A stretch of 64,000 nt of DNA, taken from the NCBI GenBank assembly GCA_019009955.1, contig CM032228.1, positions 2,616,001-2,680,000 of the forward strand, read 5' to 3'. This document shows positions 46,898 to 59,900 of this stretch, piece by piece. This DNA comes from Riptortus pedestris. Its lineage: Eukaryota; Arthropoda; Insecta; Hemiptera; Alydidae. The notes beneath the pieces were generated by a model. That model searched no databases. It was not told where the DNA came from and worked only from the letters and a program-made list of their open reading frames with translations. The stretch's first letter is position 1; every line of letters begins with the position of its first letter. Made by a program: the position numbers and the translations under genes.

Positions 46898-47035
46898 TAT
46901 AAAGTTTGGAACGGACCTCATTTTCGTTATCTACTGGGTAGGATCGATGGACGTTTGAAGAAATCTTTTGAAAATTGTACTATGAGTAGGAGGTGAATAG
47001 CTGATAAGCCTCGTGGGAAATCTGTTTGAGTAAGA
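46898..47035 (-). mobile_element. Helentron-like element, right part of the split copy
   Basis: TTTGGAACGGACCTCATTTT, CTGGGTAGGATCGATGG and AATAGCTGAT are the sequence that follows the (TA)n core in intact copies. Its terminus merges into the first unit of the 118-bp minisatellite. Confidence 0.65.
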
Positions 47036-49390
47036 GGCATGATAGGAGAGGGCACTGTTCCCTGTCTAAAGCAGGCTGTCAGCGGCAAGGCAAATACCTC
47101 TTCAACATAGACTATATCAACATAAGCCTCGTGGGAAATCTGTTTGAGTAAGAGGCAGGCTAGGAGAGTGACGGGGAGGTCACTGTTCCCTGTCTAAAGC
47201 GGGCTGTCAGCGGCAAGGCAAATACCTCTTCAACATAGACTATATCAACATAAGCCTCGTGGGAAATCTGTTTGAGTAAGAGGCATGATAGGAGAGGGCA
47301 CTGTTCCCTGTCTAAAGCAGGCTGTCAGCGGCAAGGCAAATACCTCTTCAACATAGACTATATCAACATAAGCCTCGTGGGAAATCTGTTTGAGTAAGAG
47401 GCATGATAGGAGAGGGCACTGTTCCCTGTCTAAAGCAGGCTGTCAGCGGCAAGGCAAATACCTCTTCAACATAGACTATATCAAGATAAGCCTCGTGGGA
47501 AATCTGTTTGAGTAAGAGGCATGATAGGAGAGGGCACTGTTCCCTGTCTAAAGCAGGCTGTCAGCGGCAAGGCAAATACCTCTTCAACATAGACTATATC
47601 AACATAAGCCTCGTGGGAAATCTGTTTGAGTAAGAGGCATGATGATAGGAGAGGGCAATGTTCCCTGTCTAAAGCAGGCACTGTCAGCGGCAAGGCAAAT
47701 ACCTCTTCAACATAGACTATATCAAAGATAAGCCCTCGTGGGAAATCTGTTTGAGTAAGAGGCATGATAGGAGAGGGCAACTGTTCCCTGTCTAAAGCAG
47801 GCTGTCAGCGGCAATGCAAATACATCTTCAACATAGACTATATCAAGATAAGCCTCGTGGGAAAATCTGTTTGAGTATGAGGCATGATAGGAGAGGGCAC
47901 TGTTCCCTGTCTAAAGCAGGATGTCAGCGGCAAGGCAAATACCTCTTCAACATAGACTATATCAAGATAAGCCTCGTGGGAAATCTGTTTGAGTAAGAGG
48001 CATGATAGGAGAGGGCACTGTTCCCTGTCTAAAGCAGGCTGTCAGCGGCAAGGCAAATACCTCTTCAACATAGACTATATCAAGATAAGCCTCGTGGGAA
48101 ATCTGTTTGAGTAAGAGGCATGATAGGAGAGGGCACTGTTCCCTGTCTAAAGCAGGCTGTCAGCGACAAGGCAAATACCTCTTCAACATAGACTATATCA
48201 AGATAAGCCTCGTGGGAAATCTGTTTGAGTAAGAGGCATGATAGGAGAGGGCAATGTTCCCTGTCTAAAGCAGGCTGTCAGCGGCAAGGCAAATACCTCT
48301 TCAACATAGACTATATCAAGATAAGCCTCGTGGGAAATCTGTTTGAGTAAGAGGCATGATAGGAGAGGGCACTGTTCCCTGTCTAAAGCAGGCTGTCAGC
48401 GGCAAGGCAAATACCTCTTCAACATAGACTATATCAAGATAAGCCTCGTGGGAAATCTGTTTGAGTAAGAGGCATGATAGGAGAGGGCACTGTTCCCTGT
48501 CTAATGCAGGCTGTCAGCGGCAAGGCAAATACCTCTTCAACATAGACTATATCAAGATAAGCCTCGTGGGAAATCTGTTTGAGTAAGAGGCATGATAGGA
48601 GAGGGCAATGTTCCCTGTCTAAAGCAGGCTGTCAGCGGCAAGGCAAATACCTCTTCAACATAGACTATATCAAGATAAGCCTCGTGGGAAATCTGTTTGA
48701 GTAAGAGGCATGATAGGAGAGGGCACTGTTCCCTGTCTAAAGCAGGCTGTCAGCGGCAAGGCAAATACCTCTTCAACATAGACTATATCAAGATAAGCCT
48801 CGTGGGAAATCTGTTTGAGTAAGAGGCATGATAGGAGAGGGCACTGTTCCCTGTCTAAAGCAGGCTGTCAGCGGCAAGGCAAATACCTCTTCAACATAGA
48901 CTATATCAACATAAGCCTCGTGGGAAATCTGTTTGAGTAAGAGGCATGATAGGAGAGGGCAATGTTCCCTGTCTAAAGCAGGCTGTCAGCGGCAAGGCAA
49001 ATACCTCTTCAACATAGACTATATCAAGATAAGCCTCGTGGGAAATCTGTTTGAGTAAGAGGCATGATAGGAGAGGGCACTGTTCCCTGTCTAAAGCAGG
49101 CTGTCAGCGGCAAGGCAAATACCTCTTCAACATAGACTATATCAACATAAGCCTCGTGGGAAATCTGTTTGAGTAAGAGGCATGATAGGAGAGGGCACTG
49201 TTCCCTGTCTAAAGCAGGCTGTCAGCGGCAAGGCAAATACCTCTTCAACATAGACTATATCAAGATAAGCCTCGTGGGAAATCTGTTTGAGTAAGAGGCA
49301 TGATAGGAGAGGGCACTGTTCCCTGTCTAAAGCAGGCTGTCAGCGGCAAGGCAAATACCTCTCCAACATAGACTATATCAAGTTAAGCCT
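47006..49390 (+). repeat. 118-bp minisatellite, 20 units
   Basis: Units begin AAGCCTCGTGGGAAATCTG at 47006, 47124, 47252, 47370, 47488, 47606, 47730, 47850, 47969, 48087 and then every 118 bp to 49267, with a partial unit at 49385. Units differ by few bases (GCACTG or GCAATG; AACATAAG or AAGATAAG). Unit 2 has a 10-bp insertion. 118 is not a multiple of 3 and the array is not coding. It ends about 600 bp before TOM40. Confidence 0.97.
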
Positions 49391-49988
49391 CTCCATTCGT
49401 TTCTCACACACATCAGACAAGTCTACGAGATACGGCTTTCTTTAGGAACCGAATGACTATGTCAAATGTATTCAGATTTGATGAATTTAACAGCGATCGT
49501 TGGCCTGCACAAGAAACGTTCCTTTCACAAAACTACGCTGCTAATCAATGTATATCTCCTCAGTTATCGATATTCCTATCTGAGGATATTGTTTGTAGTT
49601 ACTATTCGAATGAAATTGTAAAATACTGTATTACTTGTGATTTCAGTTAAAAAATGCGGAGTACTTGAACATTGAACTCACCTGAAAGTGAATCGTATCT
49701 TGCTACTTTAGTTCGATTACTAAGTTGCATATTTCAAAAACAAAATTTTGCATTTAACATTTTTCTATTTCCTTTTTTTTGTATATAAAAAGCTATGTGA
49801 AGTAATAATATCACTACAGAATAATTGCTGATAACGAAATGTAAAAAAAAAAAAAAACATTAATAATATTTAGGAGGCTTCGGATTTGCCAATGGCCGGT
49901 ATGGGAAACGTGTGTGAAATGTGTAAAGTCAAATTTCTGTATTGATTGGGGTTTTGTTTGTTAATTGTTTTGATTTAACATTGCCGAA
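49391..49988 (+). promoter_or_regulatory. TOM40 upstream region
   Basis: About 600 bp between the minisatellite and the TOM40 ATG. CCAAT-type sequences (GCCAATGG near 49888; ATTGG near 49944) lie within 110 bp of the start and no TATA box is clear. Promoter location is inferred from position only. Confidence 0.35.
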
Positions 49989-50136
49989 ATGGGGAATGCT
50001 TATCCATCTAGTCAGAAAAGCCCCCCGCCTCCCGACTCTTTCCCTTCACTCAATCCAGACAAACCTTTACAATCTCTCAGTGAAGAAAAATTGGAAAACC
50101 CAGGTTCATTAGAAGAATTACACAAAAAATGTAAAG
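49989..50136 (+). CDS. Tom40: TOM40 exon 1
   Basis: 49 codons plus one base from ATGGGG to AAAG before gtattg. It contains the polyproline stretch and NPGSLEELHKKCK. The frame stays open past the donor, but family alignment requires the split codon G|AA. Confidence 0.95.
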
Positions 50137-51508
50137 GTATTGTATTTCACTTGTTAATTAGACTATTGGCAGACTGTATTTGTACATAAAAATTTTATTA
50201 TATGGGCTGAATCATAGAACAGGTTATGCTGTTGTTCTTTATCTGATATAGTTAATATCCCAAATTGTTAAAGTAATTTGCATTGGCTACAATGTTTCTT
50301 CAGTCCTTCCTCACTTTGCTATCCTATATTCTTTGTGCTTTTTAAAACAATTGGACAAGTGTGTCATAATTCTTATGGCTAACTGTCGCCACCTGATAAG
50401 ATTACCTTTCATTTATGAAATTTGACCTAGTGCACAATAAATAAACAATATTATTTTGTTACGAAAAGTGAGTTGTTTTATGATCGTGGAATAACATATA
50501 CATGCCTACCTTATTTATAGTATCTTTCTAACATCATTTTTTTTTTTTTTGTAATTTAGAAAAAGAATAAGTCTTTTGATTATAAAAAAAATTGGCTTAG
50601 TATATCCACTGATGACCCGAATAACCTCAAATTTGTTCCCTTTGTATAATAATTAAATTAATTTACGCTCTCCATTTAACTCCTGTGGAAAACCCAATGG
50701 ATTGTGACTTGTATTTTCCTTACTTTCACAATTGTAATAATTTTAAAACAACAAATGTCTCGAAACATACCTTTATCATTATCCCATGCAAATTTGATAT
50801 TTCTTTCACATATTATTATTGACTTGTTTTCTATAAATTAAAGATTGACAAACGAATTACTGCAAGATTGTTTTGGTTTAGTCAATATACTGGAATTGTA
50901 ATATTATTGGAACAAATTTCTGTATACCAGATTTGTTCCATGGCATAGTTGTATTGTAATTCGGAATGAGTTTTAAATTCCATTTGTCGGAAATAATCGA
51001 GATGTGATATTCTGCAATAATACTAAATATTTTATTTTTGTGATCGATTCGGTCGTAATCCAGTATCCAGTGAACATATAACATTGTGTAATAACAATAT
51101 ACCATTTGCATCGAGTTATTGTTAGATTTTTGACATTATAAGTTGTCAACAATTTCCTACTTAAAATCTCCTGGTTAAATAAGTCATTCACATGAAGTAA
51201 AGAATGAATGGCACACACCAAATGTAAAAATTACTTTTAAAAAGTGCTGCTGTGGTATGTTATCAATGTTCGGCTAAAAATGCATGTTGGCAATTTGCGA
51301 AAAAACCAATAGAAAACGAAATATCACGACTTTTAATTTCAGGCCTCCCTTATAACCCCCACTCCTGTTCGTCTCAGAGAAAATTAATATAGCCTATCTC
51401 TCAAGTTGGACCAGACTGCTCACGGTGTGCCAATTTAATTTAAAATCGGTTAAATAGTTTAGGAGTCCATCGCGGACAAACATCGTGACAGGAGATTTAT
51501 ATATATTA

Positions 51509-51562
<54 letters not shown>

Positions 51563-54500
51563 TTATAGAACATTAAATGTGTAATAAGGTATAGATTTAT
51601 TTGATCTGATGTATAATAACAGAGATATTTCAATTTTTCAAGATTCCTCCTCTCTAACCCCCCCCCCCCCACTTGTCTGATTTCAGCTGTTAACGAACTT
51701 GGTCTTTATATTCACATAAAACGTTTAAATATTGAGTTTGGTAACAATCAAACAACAATTACAACTGCTGGAGCATTAACATACAACTTTGATATATGTA
51801 TATATATCGTTTTGAAAGGACTCATCTCCTGGGTAGGTAGGGTTGTTGGATATTTCAGGAAATTTCAAAAATCGTGTCATGACTAGAACCTCGATAGCTG
51901 ATTTAGCTTAAGGGAAATGTGCTAAAACTAGTGTAGTATGTGGTGTATGGTTGGGTTTAGAGTTGATAGGATAAATGTTTAGATTATTTATATCTCGAAT
52001 CTTTAGTTTAATTGGGAGAGAACTGGTCCAGATAGCCAGAAAGAAAACCTTCAATGCAGTCCCAATAAATTCAACATTTTGTTCTCCTATCTAAAAGATT
52101 AAATAGAAGAAAAAGATTTCTTATGTAGTTCGTCTTTCTTGGCAATATGGATAAGGCTTTAGCTGCTGTCTTGGATCGCAACCATAAATATAATTGAAAC
52201 AAACATCAAGTGTTCTAATAGCTAGACCATGTCTGTTGCCCTGTGTACAATATTAATAATTAAATGTGAAATTATTTTCAGTTTGATTAAAATTAATTAT
52301 TTATTTTATTTGTTTCTAGAACTGTTCCCGATGCCTTTTGAAGGAGCGAAAATAGTTGTTCAAAAGGGTTTAAGTAATCACTTTCAGATCTCACATTCGT
52401 TGAATATGAGTTCATTGACGCCATCAGGATATAGGTTTGGTGCTACATACGTTGGTACGAAGCAGTACGGCCCTGGAGAAGCGTACCCAGTCCTCGTTGG
52501 CGATATCGATCCTGTAGGAAACCTTAATGCCAATATTTATCACAAATTCACTGATAATTTAATATCCAAATTTCAAGCCCAGGTATGTGATTTTCATTAA
52601 AATGTGAAAGTACAATTATTCAGTTTTTTAAAATGTTTGTTCATTCACTTTGACAGATATTTTATTTTTGTTCAGTAGTCGTTTATTTGGTAGAAGAATT
52701 TTGTTTTTTATAAATATTTCGATTATCTATTGATTTGTAAATTCCACTTTATAAAATCTGTACGGCTGGCTTTGACCCTTCATGGGCTGTTCAGCCAAAG
52801 TTTTCATTTTACTTAGTTCGATGCAGACTTATCATGTATTAGGCTATATTTTATTTTTGTTTTCAGATACAAAATAATCGATGTGCAGCTGCACAATACG
52901 TATTAGATTATAGGGGAAGAAATTTCTCAGCGACAGCTACTGTTGCTAATCCAGACATTGTTAATATGTCAGGTGAGTGGATGTTTTAAATTCATTGAGT
53001 AGAAGTAGGTTATAAGGGTTGCCTGTATGGAACCTTGTCGAGAAGGGAGCCAGAAAGCTGACGATTTAGCACAGTGCTCATAGCCCCCCCCCCACCTGCA
53101 GACTGCTAACCATGATGCCACTAGCAGCCCTTGCACCAATCCCTACATCCATCACCACGTGCTTCATCCAACAGACAGTACAGTTCAATCTCCGTAATCC
53201 AAACTAATTGCTGCAGCAAGTGTTTGGATTACAGAAAAGTTCGGATTATAGAATGTTTTTGGTAAAAACCAAATAATGACTCAATTTTACATATTATTAT
53301 ATTACTAACATAATTTTTGTTATTTTTATTTACATAAAGATGTTCATATTTTAACTAAAATTTAATTTACAAATTACAGATTAAAAAAGAACAAAAGACT
53401 TTTTATGTTTTAAGAAATTAATTTTTTAAAAAGAATGTTATCTATTCTTTTGATATCTTTTGTGCTGGGACGCCTTGAGCTTCATTTTCATGAGCAAACT
53501 CCTTCCAGGCTGGAGTCTCCAGAAACGACCGCTCTAGTCTGTGTTGTAAATCTGTTTTGGCAAGATTTTGAGCTGTAATTGTTTCATAAAATTTCTGTTT
53601 AAATGGGTGCATTGCCGCACTGACACAATATAATTTCTCTCCAATTATATGGCAAGGCAATGAATACTGACTCTTTTTTTCTGAAAGAAGCATGTGATAA
53701 AATCATTCTTGTAAAATTTACTCATAAACTGTATCTTTAATAATTGGATAATTACACGGGCGCATTGTCTGCTTCTTCCTTCAAAGTAAATGCATACGAA
53801 AGAATTTTCTTAAATTTTTTTTCAAGTCTGAGATTGTTGGCTTACAAACATTAAACTCAAGAACCAGTTTAGATCTCGGCAGGATGGTGCACTTATCTCT
53901 TAATGATAATGTTTTATGCTTCCTTTTATCAGACATTGCTCAACAATATGGTAAAACCACCATAACCATAAGAGAAAATGAATACTGACGAAATTCTGAC
54001 TTTCATCCCACTTTTTTCTTTTTAAGCATTTCTTTCAACTATTCTATTAAAAAAAAAAAAAAAAAATTGTTTTCTCTCTTCCACCCAGGTTTCCTCCTTA
54101 GCTGTTGACTTCCTTGCCAAGCAGGGAGAGGCCGCTCCCCTCATTGTGCTGAAGGGGTGTAGCTTCTGTCGAGAGTCATGGAGGGCGATTGTATTGTACA
54201 TATCACACATTACCAAATGCATTTAAATGCACACTGTAATATTCTTAATAAAAACATTTTCCACCCAGTCAATTCAGATTAATGGAGTGTTCTGATTAAG
54301 GAAGATTGGATTATGGAGATTGCGCTGTATTAGAAAAAATGGCGATAAGCATACAATCCTTAAATAGTATTTGTGGCTGGCAATATTAGTAAGTTAATGT
54401 TTGTGATGGAGCAGAAATCTCGGAGGGGCAGGAAGTGAACACAGAAGCAAACAATGCATGAGGTATCTCATGTTATTGGCTACTATATACAGTATAGGGG

Positions 54501-56877
54501 CGAATTGCAGCAGGCTTGCAAGTATGGAATGCAGTTTGAACACAGATTGTCATAACTAGCTCAACAGTGCAGTCGAAACTGAATAGCCTTCCAGGCATCG
54601 CCCTTCAGGCAAACCTAGTTTGTAATTACAAAAAATATTACATATTTTTGGTCCATAAATTATTGTACAATTCTAATTACAGTCTGGGTGTCCCACTTTT
54701 TGGCATATCTCCCATAAGGAGAAACCTTGAATTACTTTATTCAATACCTACCATGTCTCTTGGTGTATTTTACAGAACACCAGCCCTTTCCACATACCCC
54801 ACCCTCTTTCGTGTATTTTGTACTAGACAACAATTTTGGAAGGTGGTACATTATTCGGTAACATAAACGGAGGGTAGCTGCCCTCCATTGCAAATGCTGT
54901 GTACAGCAGCTGAGGAGAAATTCCGTCTCGTGTGATTTTATATCAAACCATCATATCGCTAAATATGTCTAGTTTAAAGTTTTGTTAAGACAGGATTTCT
55001 ACCTAAGGAAGAAAGAATATTTGTTGATTTTTGTTACTTCGGCACGTCAGAAAACTGATTTATTTTTCACAGCCCCATGTGACAGACTTTTATTGATTAG
55101 ATTTTTGTTACACTTATTACTATAGCTCCTTTTAAATAATACTTAAATTTCAGGTGTATTTGTTGGCCACTATTTACAAAGTGTGACGAAGCATTTAGAT
55201 CTAGGAGCTGAGTTAGCATATCAAAGAAATTCTTCAATCCCTGGATCACAGGTAGCTGTAACATCATTGGCAGCAAGGTACACAGGTAAATAGTTCTTTT
55301 GAAAAGTGTTCATTCCTTATGCTCTTCCTCCATTTATGATACTGAAAACATTTCTAATTTCGATAAGTACAACAGTTTAGTTGTACTTCTGTTCGAACGA
55401 TTTGAGCCATGCAGCTCTCTGACATGACAAGGATCTGCCATATCAAGTACTAAAATCATTCGTAACAGCTTCCATACTACTGATAGTTGAGTGAGAAGAA
55501 AACAGAACAAATAAAATTACTTAATAATGTTATTACGTACATTTTTATTTTTAACTTAGTGTATGAGGAATTTAACAATAACTTAACAGTCTGTATTGTT
55601 ATTATCTAAACATTTCCTTTCTGCCATATTGTCCAGTCCAGCATTGCGTTCACCACTCTCCCAATCCCTGCCATCCATCCTATACTCTTTTACTCATTTT
55701 TATTTTACCTTGGTAGTGGTGTGAGTTCCTCCAAGTATTTTCATTGTTGAAGTATTCCTGATCAAATTGGCTAATCTAATGCTCTCAATGGTTGCTTTTT
55801 ATTTCCAATGGAGTCTTCTTAAAAAAAAAAAAAAAAAAAAAAAAAATCACAATCCCACAATTGAAATTCATAATCACAAACTTTGGATTATTGAATACAT
55901 ACATTTTTGAGAAAAACTAAACAGACGATGCAGTTTTACATTATGAGACCCCCCACTGTGATTTAATTTCATATGAACCTGAAAAATATTTTTATAATTC
56001 TTCTATTCTATTGTTTAATCCAATAATATGTCTAATATAATCATAGTTATCGATTTTTCCAATGACTGCGACTTCCTCAATTCCTTTCTAACCATGACTA
56101 AAAAATGTCTTTTATTCTCTGAAATTAGTCAAACAGCTGCTTGTGTTGAGCTGACCACTTGAAGTCGCACTCAAGCCCTGTTGCAGGGCCTTGCCCTTGC
56201 ATCGACTCTCGACCCAAAGATTTAGTTTTAGGCGTAGAGAATAGTTGGTATCAGCTGCAGAAGTACTCAATCAGCCAAATGATGACTGTATTTTTTATGC
56301 TTGTCATTTCAGACATCATTACTATTCTTCTTCAGATCTACAATGAACAAAAGTTGTGTAAGACGCTTGTCGAAATACTATATCAATAACTTTTGCTAAA
56401 AACAGTTAGATAAGGAGTAAGAAATTGTGAGGAATAACAACAACAACATTTTGAATTAAATGAATACCAGAAAGAAATGCAAAAGGAATGAGAGTTAAAG
56501 AGTAACTTAAAAATAATGCATACATTGCATACTAATATTGTTAGGAAGGGAGAGGGATACTGGATGATAATCTGCTGATCTCATTTCACCATATATTCTG
56601 TATTTCTAAGTAAAAATCTGATATGTAGAAGGGGGCAATGAAGCCTGAAACAAGCAACTACAAACAACTCGCTCAATATGTCAGTTACAATAAAATGTAT
56701 AGAATAACGATTGTAGACCATAAATAGTTTAATAAGATTGATTCTATAACATTTTTAGCAGATTTCCATTAAGGGAAATCAGCTATTGAGGTTGTACTCA
56801 TGACGAGATTTTCAAAACTTTTCTTCAAATGTCCATCGATCCTACCCAGGAGATGACGAAAATGAGGTCCGTTCAAA

Positions 56878-56940
<63 letters not shown>

Positions 56941-59900
56941 TCTGTTACCGCTCTAGCGGTCGCAATTATTGTTTAATCGTTACCAAAATCGACATTTAGT
57001 TGTTTTATGTAAAAAGAAACATCAAGTTCGTTAACGGCTGAAATCGGGCCGGGGGGAGGCGGGGGGTTTAGAGGGGAGGATTTTCGAAAATTCGAAATAT
57101 CTCCGTTATTATGCATCGGATCGAAAAATTGTATATAACCAATCTTATTGCAAATTAAATTTACTATAAATATTGTTATATACGTTTATTCTCTATCTTG
57201 AAAATTAACGGAGATATTTGCATTTTTCAGTTTTCAGCAAACCGCCACTTCTACTCATGTTACGTAAACAATACTCTGCTACATAATAAATCACATTATT
57301 GGAAGTTTAAATACCAAAAATTGTATTCAAGAGACCTTTATTATACGAGATACATGCAAATATGCCCTGATGACTCCCCCCCCCCCATCTTAAAGTTTTG
57401 GACTACTAAAATTTTATTGATTGAGATAACAATTATTCTGACTCTATAAATTACACTAGTAGATATAGTAAATAGTTCTCAATAAAATTAATGTGTTATA
57501 TTCTGATATATTTCAGTAATTGTTTTTCTTTCCGGTGTGAGGTAGGCCGACCCGTTTGTATACATTTCTAACCTAACTCTTCCTGTCGGCAGGTTATTGA
57601 AATTGGATGAAACATTTATTTCCGTTTGTATTTATTCACGGTGTTGTTGTGTTAGCAGTATGTATATTTATCTATTACTAAACTTCACGAGGGAAATCTG
57701 CTTAGTTTACGCAGCCCCTGCGTGACGGACTTTTTTAATCCGATTCATTATAATGGAGATATTTTGAAATGGCTCCTCTAACCCCCCTATTCCTTGTCCA
57801 AGTTAAATATTGAGTATGGTATAGATCAAATAAACATTTTTCAGTCAAGAAATAGAATCTTAATTGATGACATCATCAAACCAACATATTCACTTTACCT
57901 CTCCTAGTAATGATCTCTTGAAAACATTGTCTTCTATTTAAGATTGGATTATGATATTTTATAATATATTGGCTTATTTTTAACGCGTGATGATTAAAAG
58001 AAAGAGGGGAGGCAAGTTTACTTAAGGCTGAAAATTAAAAAAATGCAAATATCTCAGTTAATAGTGGCGATAGGAAAAGTGTTCAGAACAACAATTTATA
58101 GAAAATTATATTTGGGACAAGACTGGTTGTGTAAAAAGTTTCGATCCAACTCATAACAACAAGAGATATTTGGAATTTTCAATTGCCCTTTTAACTCCAC
58201 CCCCTTGCCCTGGCCCGATTTCTGCCATTAACGCACTTGATCTTCATTTTAACACGAAATGTTGACATGCTTATTTATCGAGTGTGGTGATAATCAAACA
58301 AAAATTGCAACCTCTAGGTTTTTCATATGGGCTCAAATCTGCAACTCAGTTAGTCTAGATAAAAAGAATACATGTATCTAATCCTTACTAAGACCAATTA
58401 AAGTATTTGAGGACAAAAGAAAAGGTCTTTAGGTCTCAAATCAGCTTTTCTTTATTCTCTTATTTCACATAGTAGACGTTTCGCCCCCCTCGGCATTAGC
58501 AATGCTCTAAACCTATTCATCTCAGTCAATATAATACCAATTAATCTCCACAGAATAAGAACTCCTTCATTCAAACAGCTTTACCAAGTGGTAAAGATAA
58601 TTTTTTTTTTTTTTTTTTTGACTAATTACCACTTATAATCTCTTGTTATTTCGCTAATAATTTTTATTTGAAATTAATTATTATTACTGTTCTTTTGCAT
58701 CAGGTAGTGACTACGTGGTCTCGGGTACATTCGGCTTCTCTGGTTGGCACATCTGCTATTATCAAAAAGCCAGTTCTCAACTTCAATTAGGTGTCGAATT
58801 TGAAACTAATTTCCGAATGCAGGAGGCCTCAGCATCGATAGGTTATCAAGTTGATATTCCTAAAGCGGATCTTGTATTCAAAGGTGAGATCTAATTTCTT
58901 CACTTTAGTTTGTAATATCTCTATATGCTTATACTGCAACAATAAAACACATAGGTAACAGGCTGCGTTCAACGAACAGACCTTGGCACCGACGATGTGA
59001 CTCAAATAATTACTGACAGCTGCCGATATATTACGCACACACTAACAATTATTAAAAATATTAATATTTATCATAAAAATTTACAATTATAATAAAATCG
59101 GTCCACAATGTACTTAGACATATTTAAAAGGTACAACTTGTTATATTAAAGGGATCATTTTGAATTGTATAAATAAAGTATCCATCTTTACATGATCAAG
59201 TGAATTGATTATTCTAATTAGAAGTTCAGCTCCACCTACCTCATCCCATTCACCTCAGATCAGGGTCAAATTCATTTTATTTTTTTTATCACAAATGCTA
59301 TGCCTAAACAAATAAATACACTCATAGCAGGACAAAAAAAGTGTGTGCCTGTGGCAAATATCTATATCAGAGCCTGATCCCATCATCGGTTGTTCTGCAG
59401 AGATCATAGTGGTATAATGATAAATTTGAATTAAAATAAAATAAAAATAGTTTGCAACGTATTAAAACATTAAATTCAATTATTTATTAACGTCCACTTT
59501 TTGCAACTAAGGCTAATTAAAACATTATTAAGATTGCCCTGCAAATCACTACCTCTAGCATCATTTTTTATTTGTCATTAAGAAACCTATGATATACCCA
59601 CATAGGAAATAGTGCAATACATTTGCTGCTTTTTATTCATGAAAATGAATACTGTAATTTCGTAATAGATTTTTAGGATCCTAACCTAAATGAATTTAGG
59701 ATCGAGACTTTTTTTCATTGTGCCAATCTATCCAGATATCAAGGTTTCATATCTTTATAATGGGTTATCAACATTCAAAATTTGGTGTTCATTTCAGATA
59801 CCCCCCCCCCCCTGAGTAAGGCTAGCTAACCCTTATAGGGCACATTTCACTGGCTATCAAAACAATTATTCTTGTCTAAAAATGGTGTTAGGGAATCTGT

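Noticed and set aside
47481..47996. 99- and 60-codon frames in the minisatellite
   Set aside because: The unit length of 118 shifts the frame each repeat. The frames arise from small indels in units 6-8.
47006..49390. CRISPR-like array
   Set aside because: Repeats are contiguous 118-bp units with no unique spacers, in eukaryotic DNA. It is a minisatellite.
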